Under the pieces are notes generated by a model. The model saw nothing but the letters and a program-made list of their open reading frames with translations, had not been told where the DNA came from and did no database searches. Below are positions 19,159 through 33,490 of a DNA stretch of 64,000 bases, piece by piece. Origin of the DNA: Nymphaea colorata (Eukaryota > Streptophyta > Magnoliopsida > Nymphaeales > Nymphaeaceae); assembly GCF_008831285.2 (NCBI RefSeq), contig NC_045140.1:27174131-27238130 (forward strand), given 5' to 3'. Each line of letters begins with the position of its first letter. The first letter of the stretch is position 1. Both the position numbers and the translations under genes were made by a program.

Positions 19159-22100
19159 ATGGTTTTTCTGCTACTTAATGTACGAATATATCGTAAGTAT
19201 AACATCACAAAAGTTTAGTCATGTATTGAAGATTGTGAGAGATATTTAAGGGCTTATAATGAAGATAGTTAAGTTTGGTCATAACTTTTTCTAGGTTGAA
19301 ACTAAAACTGTTAGGAGGTGGGTTTGTGTTTGCTACTAACTTACTTGTATGTCCAATTGCCTGATTAATTTAGCCCAGATAGTGGCAAAATCCAATACAG
19401 ATCTGATTCATTAACATCCCCACCTAAATGGAGATCATTATAGGATTGGATATGAGTTGAAGAGGGGTCACTATGGCACCCTCAAAGCCCAATCCGTTTT
19501 GATTTCCCTAGGCAAGCAGATCCTTGATCCTCAGACCCGAACACTGACGGATTTCAATGGTGCATCTCTATGTCTCTGTGGGTGATCATTTCTAGTGTTA
19601 AGTGGAACTATTTGGGTTTGTATTGAGAAATCCCCTTGGGACTTAGGGTTACATTCACAATGAATTACATGTGATATATATGCTTTATACATGAAAAAAT
19701 GGGTTATAGATGGCCGATCTACACGTTCAAGTACCTAAAATAACTTAGTTGAAGCAGTTTACTGGAGCTCAATGGACAACATGAGATTCAAGTAAATATT
19801 CTCATGTACGTCGTCTGCATCCATGGAGTTCAGTTTCTAAAACAAAAAAAAAAAAATGCAAAACCCATTAGATTTCAAACTCCGGACAATCTCTCGGCTT
19901 ATTGAAGCAAGGTAGACTAGTTTCAATATTCAAACTACCTTTCAGCTAGTCTTGGAAACTGAGTAGTTAACCTTGGCCCTTGACAACGATGCCAAGTTTG
20001 AATGAATTTTAATCTAAAAATGGTTATTTGATTCATTCGTTCTCTGACAATGACCCCATAAACATTGTAAATCAGTCGGTCGATCGACTTCTGATTAACT
20101 ATTTATTGATCATGATGCATGATTTCCAATTATTTGTTGTAATTAAACCGGTATTTGGCCTTCCAAAAAAGCAGCAAAACTTATAAATTACTCAAAGACA
20201 AGGAATATATATAGAAGTGAAACGTCAGTGTATGTCAATCATGATATACTGCTCCCTAGTTCTTTGTTTCTTCTGTGCAATTGGACTACAAATTTGGATC
20301 AGAACTGAGATCTGTTAGTTCGTCCCCGAACACGACCACGGGTGAATCCAGATGAGTCGAACACAAATGTTCTACAAAAAAAAAAAAAAAAAAAAAAGTC
20401 GGGCCAAAGAAGGTAGGACCTTTTCTTTTTTCTTAAAAAAAAATCTGAAAAGTTCTCTCCGTACGCATGAAGGACCCCGTACACCGTGGTGGTTGTTTGG
20501 ATTATAAATTATGGAGCGTTTGGATGTCACTATAAAAAAATCTTGGTTTTGCAAAAACTGAATTTTGTGAGAAAGTTTTGTAAACTTGGTTTGGATGACA
20601 AGTGAAAAACTTTGTTTAGAGGTAAAAATTAGTTTTCAATGAAAAACATGGGGGACCCTACGAAATTTTTGGAAAACCCAGTTTTAATGTCATCAAACAT
20701 TTTTGAAATGGAGATTTGAGGCAAAACCAAGTTTTGTCTTCCAGAACCCAGTTTTAGGTTGTCATCCAAACACCCCTTTAAGGTTGTAACCAAGCAAGTC
20801 GAGCTCCAGCTTATTCAGATCCCTATTTGACTTGATCTCTTTCCTTATTTTAAGTTTGCGAATTATATAAAAAAAGATAACCTAGATTAAACGAGCAAGT
20901 TTAATCGAGTCGAGTTCATTCGACTATCCAACTAGAACTCAACTTGTTTATAAGCTTGAGCTTAAGCGAGCAACGTTGGCTCTACTGGTTGTATACCCTA
21001 ACGGCCATAATGGGCAAGCAGAATCAGAAACTATTTTTATGCCTCCTATCAAGCCATGTCAGTATATTATTGACAATATTTAAAACTAAGAACTTTTGAA
21101 AAATATTTTTAAAAATATACCAAAATGATAATTTTGCAGGTATTTAATAGTCGAATGTTATAAGTGCGTGCCTTTAACCTTTTACCAAAAATTTGGAGGA
21201 ATAGGATTTTGGAAAGAAATAAGGTGTGAAATTATGAAACTAATGCGTGTTGAGAAGGTCAAAATAGAATGGTTGTACGAGAATGCACGATAAAGGACGA
21301 AGACTTCCGGTTGGTGAGGCGACTAGACATTTCTTGAAGATTAGGATATCTTGTTTATTATTTTTTTCTTTTTTTTTAACAAATGTAAGTTCATCCAAAT
21401 GACGAAGCACCTAAGTTACCAAACAATCCTGGACCCTAGAAATAAAAAGAAGGGAGGAAGGGCTTCGAACTCTTTAGAGTGTTCCCCCAAGGGCGTCAAT
21501 CGATGGATAAATAGTTGTGCCTTCGATTCAGTATTCTTGGGTTTTCATCTGTCTGGAGTACGCCAAGCTTGACGGTGTTATCGTTGATACCTTTTTCATG
21601 TACTACTTACACTTAGTGGCAGTAGTTGAGCCAGAAATTTTTAGCTGAGAGGCAATGATCCATTTTATTATTGCAATACGTTGGGTGCATATTGGACTAC
21701 AGGGTAGCAGCTGAAGTTTGATGTCAATGTGTTATCATAGTAAAACTTTTCTAAGGTTTACTCAGGCCGGGTGGGCAGTTGCCCACGCTACACACAAGGT
21801 GGCTCCACTACTGCTTAATGGTCTTCGATAGATTTTCTAGGCATGTGCTAAAAAAAAAAAACTTCTATGAACAACTTAGGTGCGTATTTTTCTTTTTTTC
21901 AGACCGAACTAAATGAGGTGATCTCCACTCCGTTTAGTTTTTTGTTGCTCTTCAATGTTTTTTTTCCTTGTTCTTCAATGTTGACGTGAGGTTTATGAGA
22001 TAGTATAATATGATATCTGCCATTAAACACATTGAATTTATCAACGTTAACTATTTGGTGTTAGCTGAACTCAGGGTCACAAATATGAGGCTATATGGGC

Positions 22101-23348
22101 TTGGTACCGGTAGGGATGTCGATAAATATGATTTGGATACAATATCCAACCAAACTTCTTTAAATTAAAAAATTGGACATGAAAAAAAAAAAGATTGAAC
22201 ACCCAATAGAGAAAACAGATCCGATCAGATTTAGATTTGTGTTTAAATCAATATCCAATTGGATTCTGGTTAGAATTAACTTTTATAAATAAGTATCTTA
22301 TACCCAATTTCCAATGTCCATACTTTCACAAGTCTATCACGGTACAGTTCCAATTTGATATAAAAGCTGGGTTAAGATTCAAATTCAGATATGAATTAAA
22401 GAATTGGTTTCAAATTGTGAATTTGGATTTGGATATGGTATTAGACTTTTCTTCATTCATGTTATAATCATAATTTGAATAGGTAACATATATGCAGATA
22501 TGGTGATCACATCCTTAGTTGCAAATTGTTCATCCATTGTCACTCATAGCGTGCAACTAAGTCGTTGCAAGATATAACTGAGCAAGAGAGATAAAGTCCA
22601 ATTTAATCCAAAAATGGCGGCGTGAAGTGATGAAAGTAATTGAATGAGAATTATTGTCATATAAGATCAAATTAACCCTATAACTGTTCATATATGCTTG
22701 CTTTCAGCGTCCCATAAAATATTGAAAATTGTTTCTCAAGATCGAATCCACCAAACTTCACCGAACACACCAAAGAAGAATGAAATAACACGGAACCTAG
22801 AGAAGAACGTAAGGAAACATAAAAATATTGCGAATAGTTAGATGAGGACCATCGGAGAAATTTACCTCCAAAATTTTGTGATAGCAATCTAATTATATGT
22901 AGTAACATATTCCGATCGATATCAGCAACATTTTCTAAGGCAAAATTCTTGCGTTCGCATGAACAATATACTTATGTCGAAGAATCTTTAAGAGAGAGGG
23001 GCCGGTGAGGACGTCTGGAGTGGTCGGAGGTCAAGTCAAGGGAAACTCTAGAAGGCCAAAGCCGCGTCAACGAACCATCTTCCATTCAACTATCACAGAA
23101 AAAAAACCCAGAATTTAGTGCCAAAGCAAAAGAAGATCCCCAGTTTCCGTAGTCTTTTCATTTGGCTACTAATTTTCTTTGTGTTCCACGCATGCAATTC
23201 AAGAGGCAACTGTTCTTTCTATCCCCTCGTCCAACCTTTTGAACTTGTCACACCGCGTCTGCGATGGCGAGCCGCTGTTGTTCCCTGAACGGGTCAAGCT
23301 GCCGAGATCGTTTGTTCGACTTCACCTTGATACATATGCCCGCCACAA
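19159..23348. other. Intergenic DNA, no gene seen
   Basis: AT-rich sequence with homopolymer runs (A near 19848-19858, 20376-20397 and 21850-21860). A MITE-like element at about 20513-20776 is listed separately. No open frame shows a recognisable domain. Confidence 0.55.
20513..20776. mobile_element. MITE-like element with imperfect terminal inverted repeats
   Basis: The left end, ggagcgtttggatgtcac, and the right end, gttgtcatccaaacacccc, are near-perfect inverted complements enclosing about 265 bp without coding capacity. The interior repeats aaaactgagtttt/ccagtttt-like stretches, giving it folding potential. No clean target-site duplication could be fixed, so the superfamily is undecided. 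Confidence 0.5.
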
Positions 23349-23356
23349 TTTATAAG
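23349..23356 (+). promoter_or_regulatory. Candidate TATA box of the small Cys-rich gene
   Basis: tttataag lies 170 nt before the ATG and would give a leader of about 145 nt. A second TA-rich motif at 23479-23487 is only about 40 nt from the ATG and would leave a very short leader. Confidence 0.3.
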
Positions 23357-23525
23357 CTCCGCGTCGGAGCACAGAAGCCACATACATATACACCAATCTC
23401 ATTACGGGGGAGCGGCCGGAAAGAGAAGGGAGCAGGAGAGAAGCAGCGGTACTGGGGGATTATGCTCTCTTCCTACGCATATATATAGCTAGTGATCAAG
23501 GAAAGGATCCTAAGGATCAACCGTC

Positions 23526-23744
23526 ATGTGTTTCGCGACGAAATGCTTGTCCTGCGGGAAGACGACGTGGGGAGGATGTGGCAGGCACGTTACTTCCGTG
23601 CACAGCCAGATCAAAGCTGGCCAGCATTGCATGTGCCGCCCTTGGCCGGGAGTGACGCCGGAAAGCTGCGGCGGTGCTTCCCCGCACATCGCCGCCGCGG
23701 TGGAGGAACAGGCGACCAAGATTAGCCGTTGCGTCATCCAATGA
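23526..23744 (+). CDS. Small conserved Cys-rich protein, putative zinc ribbon, 72 aa
   Basis: An intronless frame runs from ATG 23526 to TGA 23742-23744. The protein opens MCFATKCLSCGKTTWGGCGR, then HVTSVHSQIKAGQHCMCRPWPGV. From memory this pattern (CxxCGKTTWxGCGxH, then QHCxC) marks a small uncharacterised eukaryotic family found in plants and fungi. The spaced Cys and His residues suggest metal binding, but no function is established to my knowledge. The first ~45 residues hold the conserved part; the rest, with Ala-rich PHIAAAVEEQATK, is variable. The coding stretch is much richer in GC than its surroundings, which supports a real gene. No signal peptide or membrane segment is visible, so a cytosolic or nuclear location is likely. 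Neighbouring genes are too far away to suggest a role. Confidence 0.78.
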   Translation: MCFATKCLSCGKTTWGGCGRHVTSVHSQIKAGQHCMCRPWPGVTPESCGGASPHIAAAVEEQATKISRCVIQ

Positions 23745-25302
23745 ACGTTCGTGGGGGTCGATTTCGTTGTTTGATTGTTTCTCTGGTGCTTTCGGATCCA
23801 TCGTTATGCTATTTCAGTTTACTTTTTATTTTTCCCCCTTTTGGGGCAATCAGAGACTTGCGTCGGCTCTGTAGCAATGTCGTGGTCGTGTAAGTTATTG
23901 GAATAGAGGCCATTGGTAGTGAGAGATTATGATGTTTTTTTTCATTATGCGTCCGTTCCTTGTTATATTTTACTCGTGAGTGCGTATCCATCTGTCGAGA
24001 GAGAAAGTGAGAAGAGGGGTCAGTTGCAGCGTTGCGGCTACAAATTCTTATCTGCAAATCATGTAGCTTGACATCATCTGGAAGTGATCCATTCAGACGG
24101 TATTAATGGGTCTGAAAATAAAAAATTCGAACAGACTGCGTGGGGGAGTCTGCCTTGGTGGTTGTCGAGCGGCCGACCAATTCAGACTCCGCCGAGCCTG
24201 AAATCAAGATTTGGGCAGATCGATCGTGTCTTAACTTCCAGGAGCACGCTCTTCTTAAGGCCTTAATACTAAACTAGCAGCGATCCTTGGCCCCCCGATG
24301 GTACTTATGACGCATGGTTGGAGAGAACATGATAGCGAAATGAATATCTAGCTCAAATACAGTGTTTTGACAGACCCTTGGCCCCCCCCGATGAAGATCA
24401 GATTTTCCCAGAAATGATTATTCTCTCTCGTTGCATGCAAAGTCTCGCAAATCAACTTGCTAGAATCGGAGCTTATTTAAGCAACAGAAGCTCCGAAATT
24501 GTTCCTCAGCAAATATCCTGATCTATCTAAGGTGTCTTGTCATATCAGTGTTGCTGATGACAATCTTCCTACTTAGATTGCCCATAGAATTTTGCTCCAA
24601 TGAACAGAGCGTCGTTGGCGGTATTCACTTCGGCTGGGTGGTTTTCTGTTTGTCGTCATCTTGACGTATACGCTTATTGATTTTGAGCACTACCATTCTG
24701 TTTTTATCTGGTAGTGCTTTAGTCTAATCTGAGTTTTTATGTATTCTGTCAGCCATTTTGCTTCACTAATAGGATTGGGATACCTCATCTCCCGGCAGGC
24801 TTGCATCGGAAATCAGTAGCGATCATATCCCTTTCCATCTCGGCTATATATTCTATTGCATACTGGGATGGCAAGTTGATTTAGTCGAGTTGGCATGTAC
24901 TGGGAATCCGAATCCAACTACGGAGCTTTTGTTTTTATTTTTTCCAAAAATATTCAATTTCAAGCTGAGAGAAATCAGCTATGAGATAGAGAGAGAGCAG
25001 AACAAGAAGATCAGATTGGGTTTATTTCAAGCTCGTTTAGCCCATCAACACATTATATTCAGATTCAGATATATATGAATTGGCCATATATATACTTAGT
25101 CATACATCAGATCCATCTATTCGATCTCCTTGGTTGATATGACGTATAGGCTCCTGTATTGTGGATGGCTAGTTAATGTCATGTTCCGAAACAAAGGATG
25201 GCCTCGCCGGTGTAACCCGCTGACTATCAATCTTCTACTAAAGGTGAGGGACCTTATTCCCAGCAAATTCGTTTGGGATGAATAATCTTCTTGAAGAACA
25301 CG

Positions 25303-25333
<31 letters not shown>

Positions 25334-28300
25334 GATTAGGCCCTCTCTGAAGCTTAATGAGGTCTTCCCTACAAAACAAACAAGAGAGCAACCGCACTAA
25401 CAAGGGTAAGCTACAAACAAAGTTGTAAAGCTAATCGAAGGTGTAGTCGATGATCAGAACAGATGGACAATTGCCTTGTCTTCCACGGACGCTGCAACTT
25501 GTGATGCATTTGTTAATTTAGTAGGCTTATGGAACTTGTGCTGATCGATAAAAAAAAGTACCCCTCATTCGTTCTATTGAAAGGATCATCAATCGCTTTG
25601 GGAATTCTGTGATGCCAAAATTGTGTCGGCAGTTCGAGAGGGCACTTACTGCATGTGGATAGGCATTATTCAGTTTTACTTTTTACGTGTCTGGCTATTA
25701 ACTGATATATCCTTCTCCAACACCGTATTAATAAAGGGAAATTTTCGTTCGGTGGCCTGCCTCTTGGCCCTAATCTCAAAAGGGTTATCACATGGAGCAC
25801 GTCTTCAAAGGAACTGTCAATTGGAAAAGAGTCACAAGGCTGAAGTCACTTTGAAGAATCTGACTAATGTTTTATATATCTCAGCATTGATTTCCAAAAG
25901 ATGCATGAAGCTTGATAATAGCTTTTAGATCTTGCTTTAAAGTTGAAAAGTACTTGTTCAATCTCATGGTAAATGAATTACTTAAGGGTATAGTGCAGTC
26001 ACGGCTTCGCTGAATTTGACTTAGGTTTGAAACTTGGTTACACGGATAATGGTAAAATATTAGTCACTACATATACAAGTATATGCCACTGATATTGGAG
26101 AATTCAGAAAATGCGACCCAGTTTTGAGATGATAACCAAAGGTTAAGTAATTGCAGCAATAAATATCGGAAATTGAAAGTTGATGGCACCACCCATCGCT
26201 TTAAACTTTAGTAAAGTTCATACATATCATCTCCAAAGATAGTTATCTTTAGAAAAGACCCGAGCAACACGAGCCTTAGCAGCAAATTATTGGATGCAAA
26301 TGATTCAGACCGCACGTTATGTCAAAAAGAAAGGAAAGAAGTGCAATATTATGTCATAAGAGAGAGAGAGAGAGAGTCCGAATATGAACTGCCCACGAAC
26401 GGAGGAAAGCAATATGATGAGGATCTGAGAATATAATTGACGCCATGATTGTGTCGAGGGCCGTCCAAGTACGCGTGTGGATGTGGGCATCACTATTATT
26501 ATTGAGTGTTGCCTCATGCATGATGGCTGGTTTGACGAGTGCCAATTACTTGAAGGGTGACCACATGGTATCTTACGTCCACGCACGCATATATTCCCGG
26601 CCAGCGAAAGCCGGAAATCGCGTGAAGCTGCACTGAATCGAAGCTGTCACCGAACCAGTGGCTGCTCTGTTCATATACATATACATATTGAGGAATATAA
26701 ACATCATGGTGGCAGTCTGTTCATCTCTTAGCCGGTCTGCCATCTATGAGCCAGAACGGGTGGTCGATCATGGCTGAACTGTTTCAGAGAATTCACTGGC
26801 TTAGCTGAAGGAAGCAGCTTGGCTCATTTCATGGCAATGGAGATGGAGAGAAAGAGAGAGTAGGCCACCTTTTTGTACGCAAGCGTGATGCTCTTAGGAG
26901 AGAAAGAGGAAAAGGAGGTGGTCCAATTCGAAGGCCCATAATTTGAGAAAGTCGGTGGGCTGATGATGCGACAAAGCACAACATATTCTTAAATTGCGCA
27001 CCCTACGCAGGAACGAGATATATATCCGTGATTTCGTTCTTCACTTGCTTTCCCAAACTTTTTCCCTCTAAAAAGCAGGGGGATGGAGCTACACTATGCA
27101 GCTTAACTTTATATGTGCGATTACTCTTGATTCTACGAATCGAACAAATACGAATTTGGCAGCCTATAATAAAGCCCTTTTGACTTCTGGCTCTCCTTTT
27201 TATATATATATACATATATATAACAAGGAAAGTTGGTGAAATCCAGCGTTTGGATAAGAGACAAAAACCAAACTCATTACAAGTAATTATTGTTTGTTTT
27301 CAGCTATCTAACCTTGTAGGTGTAATTTTAAGAATAAATTTGGTGAGAAACATATATTAAGTTAGAGATGTTTGCTTTAATAAATTTTTTAATAATAAAA
27401 AATAGACAGCTCTTATAACATTAAAATTTTGATAAAGGAAAAGATCAATTTCTTTTACAAAAAATAACTTGAACTAAAACATGACTTTGACAGAAGTAGT
27501 GCTTATAAACATATTGGAGGGCTCATATTAAAACACTTTTTAACACAAACTTGAGAGGTCTGGTTTTAATCTTTACTCAAATGGTCTGATGTTTACCAAT
27601 TACTCTGGAAAACAATCCTACTTCGTTCTCTTTGCAAGTGAAAGGTCACAGCAATCTCATCCGACGAAAAGTCGCGTCTGGGTTGTCAATGGAAACTTCT
27701 GCAGACAAAAGAAAGTTCTGGTTCTATAACACGCGCGCGCGAGAGAGAGAGAGAGGATCACTCTCTCAGTTTCTTTCCCCACCAAGTCCACAGTATACTG
27801 CATGTTTGCGTCTGTCTTTTTGGTAAGCTCTGTGTCTTCAAGAGGCGGGTCAAACCAGAACAGCAAAAGAAGAAGAGTCCTCCTCTTGACACCAACATCC
27901 TGCAATGATATTTGGGACGTCAGCAATGATTTACAAGCTCTTGCTTTCCGTAATTTACTCAAGAATATTGCTCCATTTTAAAAGTCGAAAAAAGAAGAAT
28001 CATGGCGAGGAAGCTAAATTATTTTAATATCATATTCTTGGAACTTTGGTTGATTACTTTTCGCTTCATCTAGATGGCATATATCAACGCCAAAAGCAAG
28101 CAAACAAACAACCAACCTTGTGGAGAGATAATATATATATAGAGAGAGAGAGAAAGAGGAGATTGTGAAATAAAATAGTATTAAACAAAGAAGATGGGTA
28201 TAATAACACTAGATCTTGATTGTCTCCTTCTGTTCCATTCAGAGTTATTTGCTTTTTGTATGTTTGCCGAGACCAGCGGCTCTTGTGGGTCCACCATGTT

Positions 28301-30002
28301 AGGCTCCAAGGGTGAAAAAAAAAAAAACCAAAAAAAAAAAAAAGATGAGAGCTTATCCATACTTTTCTTCTCTCTTTATTTTCTCCCTAAGCGGACCCAT
28401 TAGCTAACATGGACCCGTTGAAAGTTTCTCTCACGGAATCCGATAGCAAAAGTGGTGGGGGCCACCTTGCCAACCGTGCCGCCAACGTCTCCTTCCTCCG
28501 AGTCGGCTGCTGAGACCGAGACGTTAAACCGAGACGAACGAAACGCCGAGGTCTCCAATAATGGAACTTGGAATTTATATTGAAAGTTGGTAAGAAGACC
28601 ATAATACGGAAGATAATTTTGATTGCTAGTCGGATACAGATCTTCTTATCGAATCCTGATGCTCACCGGCATTAGTTGATAGTCTGATAGATCCGATTCG
28701 GTTCACGCAGAGCGTCTCGGAGAGGACCAAAGATATTCACGGTTTTGAACATGCCAAGCGTACAAATCTGGATTTAAGAATCCGCAGAACCTGGATCCTT
28801 GTATTTGGATCTTGGATGAGCCTCATATCTGATCCGAACGCAAGAAGATCCGGCTCAATCTTCAGGTAATCCCTGTTTGGGTTGATGCAAGAATCGAGAT
28901 CCTCTGGTCTGGGATTTTGGATCCTGTCTTGAGTCGAATCGAACCAAATCGATTCAAGCAGCTTTAGACTTTAGCCGAAAGAACAAACACCACCAATAAT
29001 AACAATAGTTATAACACTGTTTCTTTCTTTTAAGTGATGGCAGCAGCCATAGGTCAGAATCGGATCATTCTGGGCAAGTTTGGATCCTCCGAATCTGCCT
29101 TCTGTGCGTTTCGAAGTCAACATTCTAATGCTTTTGGGATGTGGATGTTGAGGAATCGTGCAGGCTGCAGCTTTAACGAAGGAAGTGGCCAATTTTTTTT
29201 TTTTCTTGGGCATTAAATTATTAATAAGAAATGATAAGTTTTTTGATAAAATTGAAAAAAAAAAAAGTCGCCAACAGGAGTTTCAGCCATTTGGGTAGCG
29301 ACTTGGATTTATCAAGTAAATCTCAAATTTGAATAAGAAACTGAAATCTTTTGTTTAGAAGACACATCGATTGATTAGTTACGTATATCATGAACTTGTA
29401 TACATTTCATTTTCAAATTAATGGATGCTGGATCAAATATAAGGGTGATTAATCAAATTCATAATTCTCAATTCCAGAATCAAATTATAGAAAGGTACAT
29501 CATGGTTAAGTTCAAATGCTTAAATCAAACATCCTCTTAAGTAATAAAAGTTTCCTCCGCACGGCCTTTTGCTTTACGAACCAACTTTTGTGGGAGGTAA
29601 AAACAAAGAGTGAATGGAGAGAAGGCCCCATAATGGCACGACACATAACTTTTCTTGCGTGTGATTTGCTATTTCCAATTCCTGCACAAAAGAAGAATAG
29701 TGAGCCAACATTGCATTAATGCGGTGGTGACGATATGAATTTATGTTCATGGGGATCGTGCTTAATCTCTAATGCTTTATATCTCTTTGGTTTCCTGCGA
29801 ATTGACCCACGCCGTAATGACATTTACCAAAAATCCACTTGCCATGTTTCACTATTATACAAAAGGACGTTAAAGTATTTCTATTTCCTGTTCCCTTTCG
29901 CGACGGGGAATCTGAATCAGGCGACAGTGAAGAGACGTCTTCCCTTGATCTTCTGTCACAGTAATCTTTGTTCTTTTATATTTAGTTTTTTATCTCATCA
30001 AC
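23745..30002. other. Intergenic DNA, no convincing gene
   Basis: Open frames are short and show no domain. A 63-residue frame at 26445-26636 starts with a hydrophobic stretch and is treated as a weak candidate in the findings. Simple repeats: (TA)n near 25310-25334, (GA)n near 26360-26375 and 27740-27754, and A-rich tracts near 28315-28342. Two G/C-rich motifs (cttggccccccgatg) recur near 24287 and 24377. Confidence 0.55.
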
Positions 30003-30074
30003 GCCCCTATAGCTCAGTGGTAGAGCGTCAGTCTTGTAAACTGAAGGTCCGTAGTTCGATCCTGCGTGGGGGCA
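30003..30074 (+). tRNA. trnT-UGU: tRNA-Thr (anticodon TGT)
   Basis: The sequence folds as a complete cloverleaf: acceptor GCCCCTA with TGGGGGC, D-arm GCTC..GAGC, anticodon stem TCAGT/ACTGA around loop CTTGTAA, and T-arm CGTAG/CTGCG around TTCGATC. Anticodon TGT at 30035-30037 reads ACA (Thr). Internal A and B boxes are intact and no CCA is encoded. There is no intron. An oligo-T run follows at once. It does not look like the chloroplast trnT-UGU gene, so it is probably a nuclear Pol III gene. Confidence 0.95.
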
Positions 30075-30096
30075 TTTTCTTTTTTTTTTTTTTTTA
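30075..30096 (+). terminator. Pol III oligo-T terminator of tRNA-Thr
   Basis: A run of T broken by a single C starts one base after the discriminator A. Four or more T residues are enough for RNA polymerase III termination. Confidence 0.85.
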
Positions 30097-31656
<1,560 letters not shown>

Positions 31657-31665
31657 ATATATATA
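31657..31665 (+). promoter_or_regulatory. Candidate TATA box of the HD-Zip gene
   Basis: atatatata, 127 nt before the ATG, would give a leader of about 100 nt. The leader includes a CT-rich tract at 31708-31730, common in plant 5' UTRs, and contains no ATG. Confidence 0.5.
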
Positions 31666-31791
31666 CAGAAAACGAAGAGCAATATCGTCCCCTGCAGTCG
31701 CGCGCACTCTCTCTCTCTCGCTCTTTCTCGAGCATTTCTTTCCAGGAGAAGCCTCTCCCTCTCCTCTTCCAGTTCCACTTTTGTGGTAGAG

Positions 31792-32978
31792 ATGACATTC
31801 GAAGATGGGTGCAACACAGTTCTCGTGCTTTCCTTAGGGAACGGCAGTCAAGTGAAGGCCGACAGGTCCTTGAAGATGGAGCAGAGCAGAGCCTCCGGTG
31901 TGAGATTCGATCGTCTTTTCCCTTGCACCGATCTCGAATCGGATCTGTCCTTGTGTCTACCAAACTCGACTTCAAGAGGTAGCCTTCACCCTCGACGTGT
32001 TTTTTCTTTGCTTCCCTTATGCAGAGACGTCTTTTGTCATCTTCGTTGGTTTACTTTCTGGTTAGTGCTAACAAAGGATCTTTAATATTCTTCTAGAGGA
32101 AGGACTAATCAAACGGCAGAAGAAGATCGATGTGAATAAGTTCTGCGAAGAGAAGGAGTGCAGCCTTGCCTCGTCTTGCTCTCCCCACATTTCACAGCCA
32201 CGTGTTAAGAGAGAAATTAGGGAAGCCTTTAGTGAAGATTTGGAAACAGAGAGGCTGTCGTCCAGAGCTAGTGATGAAGATGAAGAGAGTAACAGTAGAA
32301 AGAAGCTTAGGCTGAGCAAGGAACAATCGTCCCTTTTGGAAGATAGCTACAGAAAACAGAGCACTCCCAATCCGGTAACGAGATGCCCGCTATGAAAATT
32401 TTCGCTTGATCAAGATTTTGACAATAATTTCTTCTTGGACTCTGTCTTCATGTCCTGAGTTTTGCCGATTTCCTTCCATTGCAGAAGCGGAAGCAAGAAT
32501 TAGCCGAGCAATTGAATCTACGGCCTAGGCAGGTCGAAGTATGGTTCCAGAACAGGAGGGCAAGGTACCAAAAAATCACAGAGACCTTTTACTTTAAGCA
32601 CCATCATGAAGTATTTGTGTTCATGTGGGTTGGATTATATTGCTAAGCAGCTCGAAGATATTGTCATGGCATTTAACTTTGTTCCTTTCCTGAATTTACA
32701 GGACCAAGCTGAAGCAGACGGAAGTAGACTGCGAGTTCTTGAAGAGATGCTGTGAGACTCTGACAGATGAGAATCGAAGGTTGCAGAAGGAGCTCCAAGA
32801 ACTGAAGGCCTTGAAATTCTCCTCCCCACTGTACATGCAACTGCCAGCGGCCACTCTGACCATGTGTCCTTCGTGCGAGCGAATCGCCACGAAGGAGACC
32901 ACCACCAAGGGCCATTTCACCATGACTCCCAAGACCTCCTTCTGCAACCCCTTCTCCCATCCCTCTGCTGCATGTTAG
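31792..32978 (+). CDS. HAT22: HD-Zip class II transcription factor, HAT22/HAT9-like, four exons
   Basis: Exons 31792-31978, 32097-32374, 32485-32564 and 32702-32978 have GT..AG borders and join in frame to 273 residues. The N-terminus [16 protein letters not shown] matches the HAT9/HAT22 start and holds an LxLxL (EAR-type) repressor motif. The homeodomain is at about 128-187 ([10 protein letters not shown]..., WFQNRRAR), its third helix split by intron 3. The leucine zipper follows at once, with Leu at 195, 202, 209 and 216. CPSCE at 237-241 is the class II signature. Proteins of this class are nuclear, bind CAATNATTG sites as dimers and mostly repress; relatives respond to light quality, auxin or cytokinin. 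The frame stays open upstream to 31492, but the TATA box and family N-terminus favour ATG 31792. Class II is certain; the HAT22 subgroup rests on the N-terminus. Confidence 0.93.
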
Positions 32979-33446
32979 GGAGCCCAACCTTCATATCTTC
33001 TGGCAGAGAACTAAAAGGTGGGGGAGGACCTTCATGTTTCTGATGGTCGCGTTCGGGTAGTGCAGCGACAGATTTTAGAGTTTTCCCCTTCGACTGTAAA
33101 TTCTCACTTTTCTTTTTCTTGGGTTTGTTAATGTTATTGAGACACAACGAAAGGTGCAATTAGGAGTCGATTCTAGATTTTACTGATTGAAGTATTGTAC
33201 ATATACGACAGCAACCCTGTTCTTGGTAGGTCAACTTTTGATGAATATAATATTCTTCCATGCTAATTGTCAAGCCATGAAATCGTCTTCTTGCCTCACG
33301 CTTTCATTATATCTGCAACCGTCGATCGGTGGACGTATTTGAGTGGCTAGAGAGAGATAAGATGGGACCAAACATCCTATTCTTCAAACAAATGGGGAGA
33401 AAATTAAGAAAGGAGGAAGGTGCCTCCGGCATTGGTGGATGATGAT

Positions 33447-33490
33447 GAGCCGGCCGGGGAATGATGAAGAGCCGGCCGGGGAATGATGAA
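33447..33490. repeat. Two 22-bp tandem copies, GC-rich
   Basis: gagccggccggggaatgatga occurs twice in direct succession, preceded and followed by gatgatgat-type triplets. Confidence 0.85.
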
